A DNA stretch of 64,000 nucleotides from JAUIJL01 sp965366625 (lineage in GTDB: Bacteria > Acidobacteriota > Thermoanaerobaculia > Multivoradales > J023). The stretch's first letter is position 1. Each line of letters begins with the position of its first letter. The position numbers and the translations under genes are program-made. Below are positions 34,594 through 44,000 of the stretch, piece after piece. The stretch lies in NCBI GenBank assembly GCA_965366625.1, contig CBDUGP010000026.1, positions 1-64,000 on the forward strand. The letters are read 5' to 3'. Under the pieces are notes generated by a model that had not been told where the DNA came from, did no database searches, and saw only the letters and a program-made list of their open reading frames with translations.

Positions 34594-34886
34594 GATTTTG
34601 GGGTCCTCGAGTCGGGGGCGGAGGCCTTGGCGGCGCGTTCGATCAGCTCTGTCAATCGATCCACTTCCTCGCAAACAGCCGTCACCCAACCCTGATTTCT
34701 TTCCTTGAGATCGGCCAAGTGGTCGAGGTCTCCCGCCACGCTTCGCTTCAATAGGGTCAGGTTGAGTTGGATACCATTCAGGCACCCACGGGCGTCATGG
34801 AAGAGCCTGGAAACGGGCTGCTCGGCCCGGGTTCCGTTGGTGTCGGTAGTCTCGGGCGATGGCTGGGGGGGACGATCCGGTTCCAC
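34590..34886 (-). CDS. Orphan histidine-kinase-like dimerisation (DHp) protein
   Basis: The protein has 98 residues. After a Pro/Thr-rich start, residues 25-85 (RLFHDARGCLNGIQLNLTLLKR, LADLKERNQGW, VCEEVDRLTELIERAA) look like a HisKA two-helix domain with the phosphorylatable His in FHDARG. No ATP-binding domain follows: the stop overlaps the NtrC start by 4 bp. It could be a phosphotransfer partner, a truncated kinase or a brake on the NtrC protein. The tight coupling argues for a direct role. Confidence 0.7.
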   Translation of the reverse strand: MEPDRPPQPSPETTDTNGTRAEQPVSRLFHDARGCLNGIQLNLTLLKRSVAGDLDHLADLKERNQGWVTAVCEEVDRLTELIERAAKASAPDSRTPKS

Positions 34887-35175
34887 TATAATTCTCAGCT
34901 TCTCTTAGATGATTTCTGGCTTAGGCCTTCTTGAATCAGGCGTCAAGTCCAGCCTCTTCGATTCGGGCTTTCGGGGCCGTCGGCCGACGGGCTGTCAACC
35001 GCGGCGCGGGATTAAGATGTTACCCCGCCAGATTGCAAGTTCTTCGATTTGGTGTGCAAGATTTGCAAATTTTTCAAGATTCCCAATTCCGAGGGTCGCG
35101 ACGGATTCCTTCGGATTCCTAGTAAATGCTGAAATTAAAGATGTTAGAATTAAATCTATTGACTGAGTGCCCAGT
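34887..35175. promoter_or_regulatory. Divergent control region between the DHp/NtrC operon and MscS
   Basis: No gene is seen. ATTTGCAAAT (35062-35071) is a perfect 10-bp palindrome about 105 bp upstream of the sigma-54 -24 box, the right distance for an activator-binding site. Similar TTGCAA words lie nearby (about 35033). The region also holds the promoter of the minus-strand operon, which I cannot define. Confidence 0.35.
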
Positions 35176-35191
35176 TGGCACGGGCTGTGCT
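35176..35191 (+). promoter_or_regulatory. Sigma-54 promoter upstream of the MscS gene
   Basis: TGGCAC-GGGCT-GTGCT matches the consensus TGGCAC-N5-TTGCA with a perfect -24 element, GC at the -12 position and the required 12-base GG-to-GC spacing. It lies 138 bp upstream of the ATG at 35329. Confidence 0.7.
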
Positions 35192-35328
35192 GTTTAGGAA
35201 GATGAACTGAACGGAAGGGCGCCTGGGCCGACCGGTCACTCGGTCGAAGCTCAAGCCCCAGCAACAGAGACAATCGTAGGCCGTGACATGTGGGGGTGTG
35301 GCTCACGCCGTGCCGGAAAGGAATCTTG

Positions 35329-36306
35329 ATGAGCAGTGCAGCATTGGATGAACCGATTGAGGGGGTTTATAGCTCTTTCGGAATCGTGCAGGGAAAGTTG
35401 AACTCATGGTGGGAGACGGCGATCGCTCTGTTACCCAACCTGGTGGTGGCCATCGTGGTCATTGTCATCTTTGGGTTGGCCAGTCGCCTTTTGCGGAGTT
35501 TGGTTCTGCGGTTTTTGCTGAAGATGACGAACAGCAAATCGATCGCAAGGTTGTTGTCCACCCTGGCGAGCTTGACGGTGATTTTCATCGGTCTCTTTGT
35601 CGCGCTCGGTGTGCTGCAGCTCGATAAAACAGTAACCTCGCTGCTGGCCGGTGCCGGTGTGGTGGGTATTGCTCTGGCTTTTGCCTTCCAGGACTTGGCG
35701 GCGAATTTAATCGCTGGTGTGTACTTATCATTCCAACGCCCGTTTGTGATCGGAGATCTGATCGAAACTCAGGATACGTTCGGGGCCGTCGACGCAATAG
35801 ATCTGCGCACGACCCGCATTCGTACCCTGGATGGGCAGATCGTGCTGATTCCGAATAAAGAAATCTTCGAAAATAAGCTGACAAATTTCTCGAAAACGGG
35901 TGTTCGGAGAGTCACCCTATCTGTGGGTGTGTCCTACGGCGAAAACCTCGAATCCGTACGCGAGATCGCCAAAGAGGCGGTTTCCGCCCTCGACCTACGC
36001 AGAACCGAAGAAGACGTCGAGTTTTTTTATGAAAGCTTCGGCGCCAGCTCGATCGACTTCATCGTGCGCTTCTGGATCAATCACCGGCGTCAGTCCGAGT
36101 ATCGGGCCGCGGTCAGTGAAGCGATTATCGCGATCAAGAAGGCATTCGACGCCAAGGACATTATGATTCCGTTCCCGATTCGGACACTCGACTTCGGGAT
36201 CAAGGGCGGAGAGTCTTTGGCGCAGGTCCTGCCCCTGCCGTCCCAGAGCCCATTCCCGTCGGGTCAGCCGACCACTTCCGGGGAGGCGTCCAAAGCGATC
36301 TCCTGA
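35329..36306 (+). CDS. MscS-family small-conductance mechanosensitive channel
   Basis: The protein has 325 residues from ATG 35329, with AAAGGA before it; the upstream 13 codons are not needed. Three helices are seen: about 28-46, 70-92 and the pore helix LLAGAGVVGIALAFAFQDLAANL (about 103-125) with the Gly/Ala pattern of MscS TM3. The beta domain follows (SFQRPFVIGDLIETQDTFG, VLIPNKEIFENKLTNFSKTG). The C-terminal part ends in a Pro/Ser-rich tail. MscS releases solutes under hypo-osmotic shock. The sigma-54 promoter upstream ties it to the NtrC regulator. A stem-loop follows. Confidence 0.95.
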   Translation: MSSAALDEPIEGVYSSFGIVQGKLNSWWETAIALLPNLVVAIVVIVIFGLASRLLRSLVLRFLLKMTNSKSIARLLSTLASLTVIFIGLFVALGVLQLDKTVTSLLAGAGVVGIALAFAFQDLAANLIAGVYLSFQRPFVIGDLIETQDTFGAVDAIDLRTTRIRTLDGQIVLIPNKEIFENKLTNFSKTGVRRVTLSVGVSYGENLESVREIAKEAVSALDLRRTEEDVEFFYESFGASSIDFIVRFWINHRRQSEYRAAVSEAIIAIKKAFDAKDIMIPFPIRTLDFGIKGGESLAQVLPLPSQSPFPSGQPTTSGEASKAIS

Positions 36307-36324
36307 CCCTAGCGAAATCCTTAC

Positions 36325-36360
36325 CCTTTTCGCCGGTCACATGCTCCGCCGGTGAAAAGG
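36325..36360 (+). terminator. Stem-loop after the MscS gene
   Basis: CCTTTTCGCCGG (36325-36336) pairs with CCGGTGAAAAGG (36349-36360), 12 pairs with one G-U, around 12 bases. It lies 18 bases after the stop. The U-run is missing, so termination may be incomplete and some read-through into the stressosome operon is possible. Confidence 0.5.
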
Positions 36361-36518
36361 TAGTGCGTGTGGCTACATTTCTTCCTGCTCTTGCCGCTCG
36401 GTAGCCGCGACGGATCGACCGTTCCGGCTGATCTGGGCGGTCGGAACAGGCGGAAGCAGACTGTTAGACTTCCGTCTCGGCCCGACGCCCCGACGGTTTG
36501 AAATATAGGAGCTGAAAT

Positions 36519-37382
36519 ATGCCAACTGAAGCCAAACGAATTCCCCCGTCGTTGACGACCACGATCCGATCAAGCGGGCAAGACATCTTGCAGGAATGGA
36601 TGCGTGAGCAAATGAGCGCAGATTCCTTGCGCCTGGATCTGATTGACGAAAAGACCTTGGAGGTCGAGTCGCAGGAGTTCCTCGCGGTACTCTCTTCGGC
36701 TTTGGGCTCGGAGGACTTTGTCGATTTCGAGCGGCCGGTTTGGCAACCGGTGTTGGCCTTTCTCGACGAGCTTTCGCGAGCGCGAGATCACGCCGGCTTT
36801 TCGTCGGTGGAAACGGCTTCATTCGTGTTGTCTCTCAAACAGCCTCTTTTTGCTCGGAGTCTGCAGAATCCGGAAAAGGAAAGCTCCAAGCAGGAGATCT
36901 GGTGTGTGAATCGGGTCTTGGATTACCTGGCTCTCTACACCACCGATCTATTTCGGGAACGCCGGGAAGCCACCATTCATCGCCAACAGGAGGAAATGGA
37001 AGAGCTTTCAACCCCGGTGGTCAAGATTTGGGACGGTATCCTAGCGCTGCCCCTGGTGGGTACTCTGGACACCCGTCGTAGCCAGATGGTGACCGAAAGC
37101 CTGTTGGAGGCCATTGCCAACACTGGTTCGGAGATTGCCATTTTAGACATGACCGGTGTGCCTGCCATCGACACCCGAATGGCCCAGCATTTGATGCGCA
37201 CGGTCGCCGCAACAAGGCTGATGGGGGCGGACTGCATTCTGAGCGGTATTCGCCCACAGATTGCCCAGACCATTGTGCACCTCAAGATTCAACTCGGCGA
37301 CATCAAGACCGAGTCGACGCTCGCCGCGGCCTTGAAGTCCGCTTTTCGCCAGTCCGGGCTGAAGGTTATTTCTGAGGGCTGA
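36519..37382 (+). CDS. rsbR: RsbR-like stressosome protein (RsbRD N-domain, STAS)
   Basis: The protein has 287 residues. The N-terminal 150 are helical (SSGQDILQEWMREQ, LDYLALYTTDLFRERREATI) like the RsbRD sensor head. The STAS domain starts at about 165: STPVVKIWDGILALPLVGTLDT, IAILDMTGVPAIDTRMAQHLM and LMGADCILSGIRPQIAQTI. In RsbR proteins a Thr in the D-T-x-x-A loop is phosphorylated by RsbT; the IDTRMAQ motif keeps it. AGGAG precedes the ATG. It is the first gene of the stressosome operon, and the head would receive the signal. Confidence 0.92.
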   Translation: MPTEAKRIPPSLTTTIRSSGQDILQEWMREQMSADSLRLDLIDEKTLEVESQEFLAVLSSALGSEDFVDFERPVWQPVLAFLDELSRARDHAGFSSVETASFVLSLKQPLFARSLQNPEKESSKQEIWCVNRVLDYLALYTTDLFRERREATIHRQQEEMEELSTPVVKIWDGILALPLVGTLDTRRSQMVTESLLEAIANTGSEIAILDMTGVPAIDTRMAQHLMRTVAATRLMGADCILSGIRPQIAQTIVHLKIQLGDIKTESTLAAALKSAFRQSGLKVISEG

Positions 37383-37384
37383 TC

Positions 37385-37741
37385 ATGGACCGAATTCCAA
37401 TTGCAAAAATTGGATCTTGCCTATTGGCGACGATTCAAGTCGATATGCACGATCGTTTGGCACTCGCCTTGCGCGAGGACCTGGGCCGTGAGCTGTTGCG
37501 TACCCAAGCCAACGGTGTATTGCTGGACATCACCAGTCTCGACACCTTGGATACCTTCATCGCGCGCCTGCTAGCAGGCATCGGTGCGATGGCCAGACTC
37601 TTGGGTGCCCGCACCGTGCTGGTTGGAATGCGTCCGGCGGTCGCCATGACCCTGGTGGAGCTGGGTTTGAGTCTCGAGGGAGTCCAGACTGCGCTCAATG
37701 TGGAGCGGGGCATGGCGTTGTTAAATTCTGCCCATCACTAA
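37385..37741 (+). CDS. rsbS: RsbS-like STAS scaffold protein
   Basis: This is a single STAS domain of 118 residues: RIPIAKIGSCLLATIQVDMHD, NGVLLDITSLDTLDTFIARLL, GARTVLVGMRPAVAMTLVELG. In RsbS the Ser at the start of the helix in the LDITSLDTLDT region is the RsbT target. It lies two bases after the RsbR stop. RsbR and RsbS together build the stressosome shell that traps RsbT. Confidence 0.93.
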   Translation: MDRIPIAKIGSCLLATIQVDMHDRLALALREDLGRELLRTQANGVLLDITSLDTLDTFIARLLAGIGAMARLLGARTVLVGMRPAVAMTLVELGLSLEGVQTALNVERGMALLNSAHH

Positions 37742-37815
37742 AAACAAACAACTCGACAGAACAACAACACAAGAATAGAACGACAACACAGAAACGAAAG
37801 TAGATTCGAAATCTT

Positions 37816-38226
37816 ATGGTAATCCCAATCGAAGTGGTTTCGGTGCAGACGGACCACGACCTCTCGCGGGTGCGACGGGCCGTGTCGTCTTGTGCATCGA
37901 GCCTGCACTTTGATGCCATGTCGCGCACTCGCTTGGTGACCGCTGCCAGCGAGCTATCGCGCAACATGTTGAAGTATGGCGGGGGAGGATTCGTGCAGAT
38001 TGATAAGTTGAGAGATACATCGATGGTGGGTGTCCGTGCCACCTTCGCGGATCAGGGGCCTGGAATGGCTGATATGGATGAAGCACTTGCCGATGGATTC
38101 TCGTCCGGCCTCGGCCTCGGCCTCGGATTGGGTGGCGCTCGTCGGTTGGTCGATGAGTTTCATCTGGATTCGAAACCCGGCGAAGGCACGACGGTTTCCA
38201 TCGCGACCTGGGTTAGAAACCGATGA
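37816..38226 (+). CDS. rsbT: RsbT-like serine/threonine kinase
   Basis: The protein has 136 residues with a GHKL-type ATP fold. The N box is VTAASELSRNMLKYGGGG, the G1 box FADQGPGM, and the G2 box GLGLGLGLGGARRLVDEF; GEGTTVS closes the lid. The run of Gly-Leu pairs comes from a 6-bp repeat (GGCCTC). In known stressosomes RsbT phosphorylates RsbR and RsbS and is released on stress. The ribosome-binding site is weak and 74 bases separate it from RsbS. Its stop overlaps the next start (ATGA). Confidence 0.94.
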   Translation: MVIPIEVVSVQTDHDLSRVRRAVSSCASSLHFDAMSRTRLVTAASELSRNMLKYGGGGFVQIDKLRDTSMVGVRATFADQGPGMADMDEALADGFSSGLGLGLGLGGARRLVDEFHLDSKPGEGTTVSIATWVRNR

Positions 38227-39263
38227 GTCTGCCGAAATCCATGGTGATGAAATCGGGCTCGACTGTGGCGTTGCCGATCGAGGAGCAAAGCCACGTTGCC
38301 GCTGCTCGTCGACAGGCGCAAGCCGTGGCTTCGTTGCAAGGATTTGATGAAGAAACCCTAGGCAAGTTGGCTTTGGTCGTCACCGAGGCTGCTACCAACG
38401 TTCTCATTCACGGCAAGAATGGGGAACTCGTGATCTCGGCGATGGAGCAGGGCTCCAGGCGCTGGATCGAGGTTGTGGCCATCGACCAAGGGCCGGGCAT
38501 CGCCAAGCTTGGACGTGCCCTTTCCGGGGGCGCGTCGACCAAGGGTGGGTTGGGTGAAGGTCTAGGGGCGATTCGGCGTTTGTCCGACTCCTTTGAGATC
38601 TTTGCACCGCCTAGCTTGGGCACGGCCATCGTTTGCCGGTTCTTCGCTCCGGAATTTCGGGATTGGGATGCCGACCTTCCGACCTTCGGCGCTGTTTGTC
38701 GCGCCAAGAGGCATCAGCGAGAATGCGGCGACGGTTGGGCCTATCACTCCCCTGTCGAGCGTGAAAATAAGGGTTTGTTGCTGCTGATGGATGGAGTTGG
38801 CCATGGCAAGGAGGCCAACCGCGCCACCACCGCAGCCCTGGATCTCTTGGCGAACTCGAGCGCGGAGTCCCCCGCCGAACTCATGGGCGAGTTACACGAA
38901 GGATTGAGGAATACCCGTGGCGCAGCCGCTGCGGCAGTGGGGTTGAACGCCGAGGATGACGAGATCGTCTTTTGCGGTATCGGTAACATCAGTGCCTGTT
39001 TGCTGACCCCCGATGGGCGATATGGCCTCACCAGTCTCAACGGTGCGCTCGGTCAGGGTTCCATAGAGCTACAGGAGTTTCGCACTCGATGGCCGTTGAG
39101 ATCGTTGCTCATTTTGCATTCCGATGGCGTGTCGTCCCGTTGGTCTCTCAACGAGTTTCCGGGCCTGCGTCTGCGTCATCCATCGTTAGTTTCTGCCGTT
39201 CTATACCGAGATTTCGGTTATGACCACGACGACGCGACCGTGGTCGCGGTGGCCCGCCGTTGA
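38223..39263 (+). CDS. Fusion of RsbW/RsbT-like kinase and SpoIIE/RsbX phosphatase
   Basis: The protein has 346 residues. The first 150 form a second GHKL kinase domain (LALVVTEAATNVLIHG, AIDQGPGIAKL, GLGEGLGAIRRL, LGTAIVCRF). The rest is a PP2C-like SpoIIE phosphatase: KGLLLLMDGVGHGKEAN, FCGIGNISACLL, LLILHSDGVSSRW and DHDDATVVAVARR supply the metal-binding Asp residues. RsbX-type phosphatases reset the stressosome. Overlap of 4 bp with rsbT shows coupling. The fusion would put a kinase and a resetting phosphatase on one chain. Confidence 0.93.
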   Translation: MSLPKSMVMKSGSTVALPIEEQSHVAAARRQAQAVASLQGFDEETLGKLALVVTEAATNVLIHGKNGELVISAMEQGSRRWIEVVAIDQGPGIAKLGRALSGGASTKGGLGEGLGAIRRLSDSFEIFAPPSLGTAIVCRFFAPEFRDWDADLPTFGAVCRAKRHQRECGDGWAYHSPVERENKGLLLLMDGVGHGKEANRATTAALDLLANSSAESPAELMGELHEGLRNTRGAAAAAVGLNAEDDEIVFCGIGNISACLLTPDGRYGLTSLNGALGQGSIELQEFRTRWPLRSLLILHSDGVSSRWSLNEFPGLRLRHPSLVSAVLYRDFGYDHDDATVVAVARR

Positions 39264-39290
39264 CTCATTTCCACATCTGAGAATCACACC

Positions 39291-40928
39291 GTGCGCATCA
39301 CCATCCTGACCATCGCCATCCAAGCCGAGCATGATCTGGTGTTGGTCCGCCAGCGTTGTCGCCAATTCGCTCGCCAATTGGGACTCGATACCAACCGTCA
39401 GACCCGGCTCGCCACCGCCGTGTCGGAGATCTCTCGCAACGCTTTTCAATACGCGGGAGGCGGTAAGGTGGAGCTGATCGTCGATCGGGACCAGGCGCAG
39501 CTGATGGTGAGAGTGTCCGACTCGGGCCCCGGCATTCGAAATTTGGACAAGATCCTGGCAGGCAGCTACCAATCGGAAACCGGTTTGGGCTTGGGAGTCA
39601 CGGGCGCTCGTCGCTTGGTGGACGAGTTCGAAATCGAGTCGAAACCCGGCGTCGGCACGACGGTGACCCTCAAGTTTAATCTCGGCACTGCGGTGCCCGA
39701 GGAAAGCGAGCTGCTGAGCCATGTGGACGAGCTGACGCGGACACCTTCCGGGGATCCATTCAGCGAGGTTCTACAACAGAATCAGGAGCTGATGAGGGCT
39801 CAGAACGCGTTGGCGGAGGTCAATAGGGATTTGGAGCAAGCTCAACGGGCGAAAGACCGATTCCTGGCCATGCTTGCCCACGAACTGCGTAATTTGCTCA
39901 ATGCTTTGCGCAGCTCGATGGAGGTCCAGAAACGCCGGCCGGACCCAGAAACCCGTGAGCGCATGGAGCAGATCGCGGACCTCCAAGTCGAGCATTTGGG
40001 GCGCCTGGTCAACGACCTCCTGGATGTTTCCAGGATCATTCGCGGTACGCTGGAGCTGCGTCCTGAACCGGTGGATGCGGGCGAGGAGATTCGGCGTACG
40101 GCGGTGGCCTGGGGAGAGCGCATCGCGGGCACTGGGCGCAAGCTGACCACCAAGATTCCCGAGGGCCCGATTTGGGTGACCGCGGATCCTACCCGTCTAG
40201 CGCAGATCGTCGGCAACCTGCTTTCCAATGCGCGTAAATTCACCGATGAAGGGGGTTCTATTCACCTGGCCGTCGAGTCGAACCCACAGCGGGCACGCAT
40301 CCGGGTGGTCGATGACGGATGCGGCATGGAAAAACACCAGCTGGAAGAAGTTTTCAACGCCTTTGCCCAGACCTCAGAAGCCAAAGAGCGAATGACCGGT
40401 GGGCTGGGCCTGGGATTGGCGATCACCCGAGCCTTGGCCGAAGCCCACGGCGGTACTCTATCTGCGGAGAGTGCGGGTCCGGGCTTGGGCACGACAGTGA
40501 CTTTTGAATTGCCCATCGGCCGCCCTCCGGCGGAAGAGAGTTCCTCCTCCATCCCAGTGCCGAAAGCGTCCGGTTGTAGGATCCTGTTGGTGGATGATCA
40601 TCAGGCGTCGATTATGGGTCTTTCCGAATTATTGAAATTGGAGGGTCACGAGGTGGAGCTTGCTGCCGACGGGCCCCAGGCCCTTAAAATGGCTCGCGAA
40701 TCTAAGCCCGAGGTGATTCTTTGTGACCTGGGCCTGCCGGGCATGACCGGTCACGAGGTGGCCCGAGAGTTGCGCAAAACCGGCATAGACGCGCGCCTCT
40801 TGGCGCTGACCGGATTCGTGGACCTAGCCTCCAAAGAAGAAGCTCTGGAAGCCGGCTTCGAAGCGGTTCTGGCAAAACCCATCGACTTACAGCAGCTCAA
40901 TCGCCATTTGATGGCCCACTCAGTTTGA
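39291..40928 (+). CDS. Hybrid histidine kinase with RsbT-like head and receiver
   Basis: The protein has 545 residues. Residues 1-130 repeat the RsbT fold (TAVSEISRNAFQYAGGG, VSDSGPGIRNL, GLGLGVTGARRLVDEF). A coiled linker follows. HisKA is at about 185-250 (MLAHELRNLLNALRSS, His in HELRN). The second HATPase is at about 290-410 (NLLSNARKFTDEGG, DDGCGM, GLGLGLAITRALAEAHGG). The receiver is at 425-545 (VDDH, LCDLGLPGMTG, KPIDL). The output of the stressosome is thus wired to a phosphorelay. GTG start. Its stop lies in dispersed repeat copy C. Confidence 0.93.
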   Translation: MRITILTIAIQAEHDLVLVRQRCRQFARQLGLDTNRQTRLATAVSEISRNAFQYAGGGKVELIVDRDQAQLMVRVSDSGPGIRNLDKILAGSYQSETGLGLGVTGARRLVDEFEIESKPGVGTTVTLKFNLGTAVPEESELLSHVDELTRTPSGDPFSEVLQQNQELMRAQNALAEVNRDLEQAQRAKDRFLAMLAHELRNLLNALRSSMEVQKRRPDPETRERMEQIADLQVEHLGRLVNDLLDVSRIIRGTLELRPEPVDAGEEIRRTAVAWGERIAGTGRKLTTKIPEGPIWVTADPTRLAQIVGNLLSNARKFTDEGGSIHLAVESNPQRARIRVVDDGCGMEKHQLEEVFNAFAQTSEAKERMTGGLGLGLAITRALAEAHGGTLSAESAGPGLGTTVTFELPIGRPPAEESSSSIPVPKASGCRILLVDDHQASIMGLSELLKLEGHEVELAADGPQALKMARESKPEVILCDLGLPGMTGHEVARELRKTGIDARLLALTGFVDLASKEEALEAGFEAVLAKPIDLQQLNRHLMAHSV

Positions 40929-41044
40929 GCTTAGCGGGTTACGCCCGCAAATTTCCGGAGGCCGAGCCGCTTGTTAGGGTCCATCCAGGTTTGCGGTTTT
41001 GAGGATATAGAAGGCGATTTGTGGAATTCCGAAACGTCAACTTA
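40928..41044. repeat. Dispersed intergenic repeat, copy C (rearranged)
   Basis: It starts AGCTTAGCGGGTTACGCCCGC from the last base of the kinase stop codon and keeps GCCGAGCCGCTT. Its middle is replaced by GTTAGGGTCCATCCAGG, and it closes TTGTGGAATTCCGAAACGTCAACTTA. The final TTA is the stop codon of the minus-strand STAND gene. The repeat fills the whole gap between the convergent genes. Confidence 0.8.
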
Positions 41045-44000
41045 GAGTCGCCCGACCAGGGACCGCATCTCATCCCACAGCTTTGTCGTTTCCGGGCCTA
41101 GAGGATATTTGGTGGCGAGGCGGTCGATCGAAGCCGCCACATCTTTCATTTCCCTGACCTTGCGCTCATATTTATCCCGTGCCCCATCTTTCGAGCCCAC
41201 GCCGATCCAGTCCCGGAACCCTTTCGACTTGCCGATTGCCCGTCGGTAGGCGCTTCGGGCGTCGTCGGCTAGATCGGACATTTCTTCGAGCAACTCCTCC
41301 AATCGTTCTTCTTCATGGTTCGTGTCGCGGTCCGTGCGATCGAGGAAGTTTTCGTAAACGTCTTGGATCTGGTCGCTCTTGCGGACCAATGAGGACAACG
41401 TGGATTCGATCGACGGTGGAGGAGGAGGTGGATCCTGGGGCGGAGGAGGCCTGTCGATCGGCGTGACTGTGGGGCCCTCAGGGCCAACCGGCGGTGGCGG
41501 TGGAGGCGGTGGAGGCGGCTCAGGTTCGTCGCTTCCCTGGACCAGTCTTTGCCAGGCAGCCGGGTTGAGGGGGTTGAAATTCGGGTTCGTCAGTTGGGCG
41601 AGCAGGATTTTTTGCCCGGCCGGGTCGAGGAATTTGACCTCTAGGGCCGTGCCGCAGGTGTCGCGGCGGATCTCCGCCCTAGAAAAGCCGAATCTGCCCA
41701 TGGCTTCTCGGCCGTGGACATCGAAACAGGTGATGCCGGTTATGTCCCCCAGAGAGTTGTTCTCCGCAACAATCGATGCGCAGCCGAGCTCGCCGTGGAC
41801 GAGGTGATCCTGGGCGTCTGAGTAGGCGAGCTTGAGCGCCCGGCCCAGGGCGTCGTATTCTGTTTTCAGGTGAGCGTAAGTCGTTGAGCGAAGCCTACCT
41901 GGGCCGACGAAATAGCGCTCTTCAACCGGCCGTCCCCAGCGATCCCTCGAAATCTCTTTGATGGCATATCCCTCATTCGGGTGGACGACAGATTTGCCCC
42001 AAACGTTTTGGTAGTGGGTTTCGCGAAGGCGGTGGCGCGAGTCGTAGTCGTAGAGAATCGAGCCGATGCCCTGTGGGTTCGGCGTCGGTTGGCGATCGGC
42101 ATTGAGGCAGTCTTCCCGTTGCAGGTTGCCGAAGAAGTCCCACCGCCGTGAAATGACCGCACAGCCTTGATTCGGGGGCCCGCCGTCAGCGCGAAAGAAT
42201 GCGGTTTCCAGGGCAAATCCCCGGGCGTCCTTGTTGAAGGTCACCCGCGCATGTCCTCGTGCGCCGTCACCCAAATGGCCGGCGCTGTCGGTATACCAAC
42301 GCTCGATGGGCCGCCCTTGGTCGTCGTATTTCGTGTTTTCGGTCTCCACGAGATTTTCCTCGGTATTGAAGCGTTTTTCCGCGATCAGCTGGCCGCGTTT
42401 GTTGTATTCGTTGATCGAGTGGGCATAAGAATTCTCGACGTCTGAAGTGAGTTGCCCGCTACGGTTCAAGAAGCTGACGGAGAGGGTCTCTCCGGCAGAT
42501 CCGAAAACCGCTCGGGTTTCCGACACCTGGGTGCCGGGAATGGATTCCCCCAGGCTGTCGAGGAACTGGCTTCGCTCCACATTGCCCCGGCCGTCACGTT
42601 CGAATATGCGCCGCGCGAATCTTCGCAAACCCTGAGCTTCCAGCAGTTTGTTCTGGGTGAAGAAAGCGCCCGTGGATTCAAAGGAGTCGGCTCCTAAGGG
42701 GCTTTGTGGAATGCCGCACACCGGCTGTTGTCGATCATCGAAGAACGAAGTCTCGATTTCCCGGCCCCGATCATCGAACAGCCTCGCGACCCGGGCGTAT
42801 CCGCGGGCCACGTTGATCGGTTTTTCGTCCGGCCCCAAGAAGGATTCCGTCAGCTTACGGTCCTGGTCCCAATATTTGCCGACCCACCGGGCCTTGCCTT
42901 CCGCATCGGCGGTGAGTTTCAGCTCCGAATTAAGGCATTGCAGCTCAATCACCCGGCCTTTGGTGTCGTAAACCGTCTGCACTATCTCGCAACCATTGTG
43001 CGCAGGAGTGGGCTGGTCTTCGGTGTCGAAATAGGCCTCGCGGACGACCCGGGCTGCCGGCGCATCGGCTGAGCCTAGGGAGTTGGCCTTGGATTTCTCG
43101 ACCACGTCTTCGAGGGCAGGGTAAGAACGTTCCAGACTTGCGAAACCCAGGAAGTTGAAGACCAGCTCTTCGGACGGTCCCCGATATTGCTCCGCGATAA
43201 TCCGACCCTGGTCGTCATAGACCCAATTCACGCTGGCCAGCTCCCGCTCCTGTAGTTCCTCGTCGAGCAAGGTCATGGTCTTTAGGTTGCCGGCCGAATC
43301 GTAGTGGTAGTCGAATCGGGCGGCTCCATAGGAGCTGAGCTTGCGACGACCGTCGGGATCGTGGCACGAAACTGCGGCCAACCGATTGGACTCGTCGAAA
43401 CGCAGCTCGTGGATGGCGCAGCCGTCGATGCCGAGCGCGGGGTGCAGCTCGGAGTCGAGGGTCACCTGGCGGGTAAAGCGGCCGAGTTCATCCAAGGCTT
43501 CATAGCGATATCCGAACGCGTTGCGTTCGTCGGGGCGGGGATCTCCGCCCCGGTCGAGGAAGCGGTGTTCGAGATCCCGGCCGTCTGCGTCGCGCCGAAC
43601 TTTGACGATTGCAATGCCGGTTCGGGTTCGATCACTGGGAATACCGCTCTCGTTGACATAAACCTGGGTCTGCTCTCCCTGGGAGTTGGTGATCTGGTGG
43701 GCTAGCCGCCAAAGCACGTCACCGAAACAGTTGTAGGCGGTTTCTCGGTTCAGCCGGCCGTCCTCTCCGTGCTTGAATTGGGTCATGCAGTGTTTTTCCG
43801 GCAAGTCGATCACCGGGTCATAGGAGACGAAGGTTTCCTGCAACATGTTGTAGGGAGTGGGCTGTAGATCACCACCCACAGCCTCCGCCAGCACCACTGG
43901 CCCCAGGCGTCCGCGGCGGGTGACCCGCATCGAGCTTTGGCGCCGTTTCACGGTATCGAGGCTTAGGGGTCCTACGCCTTCGAGCATGCCGTGGCGGTTG

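Noticed and set aside
41400..41520. Proline codon runs near the end of the STAND gene as a microsatellite
   Set aside because: They code for a Pro-rich linker between domains and do not form a clean tandem array.
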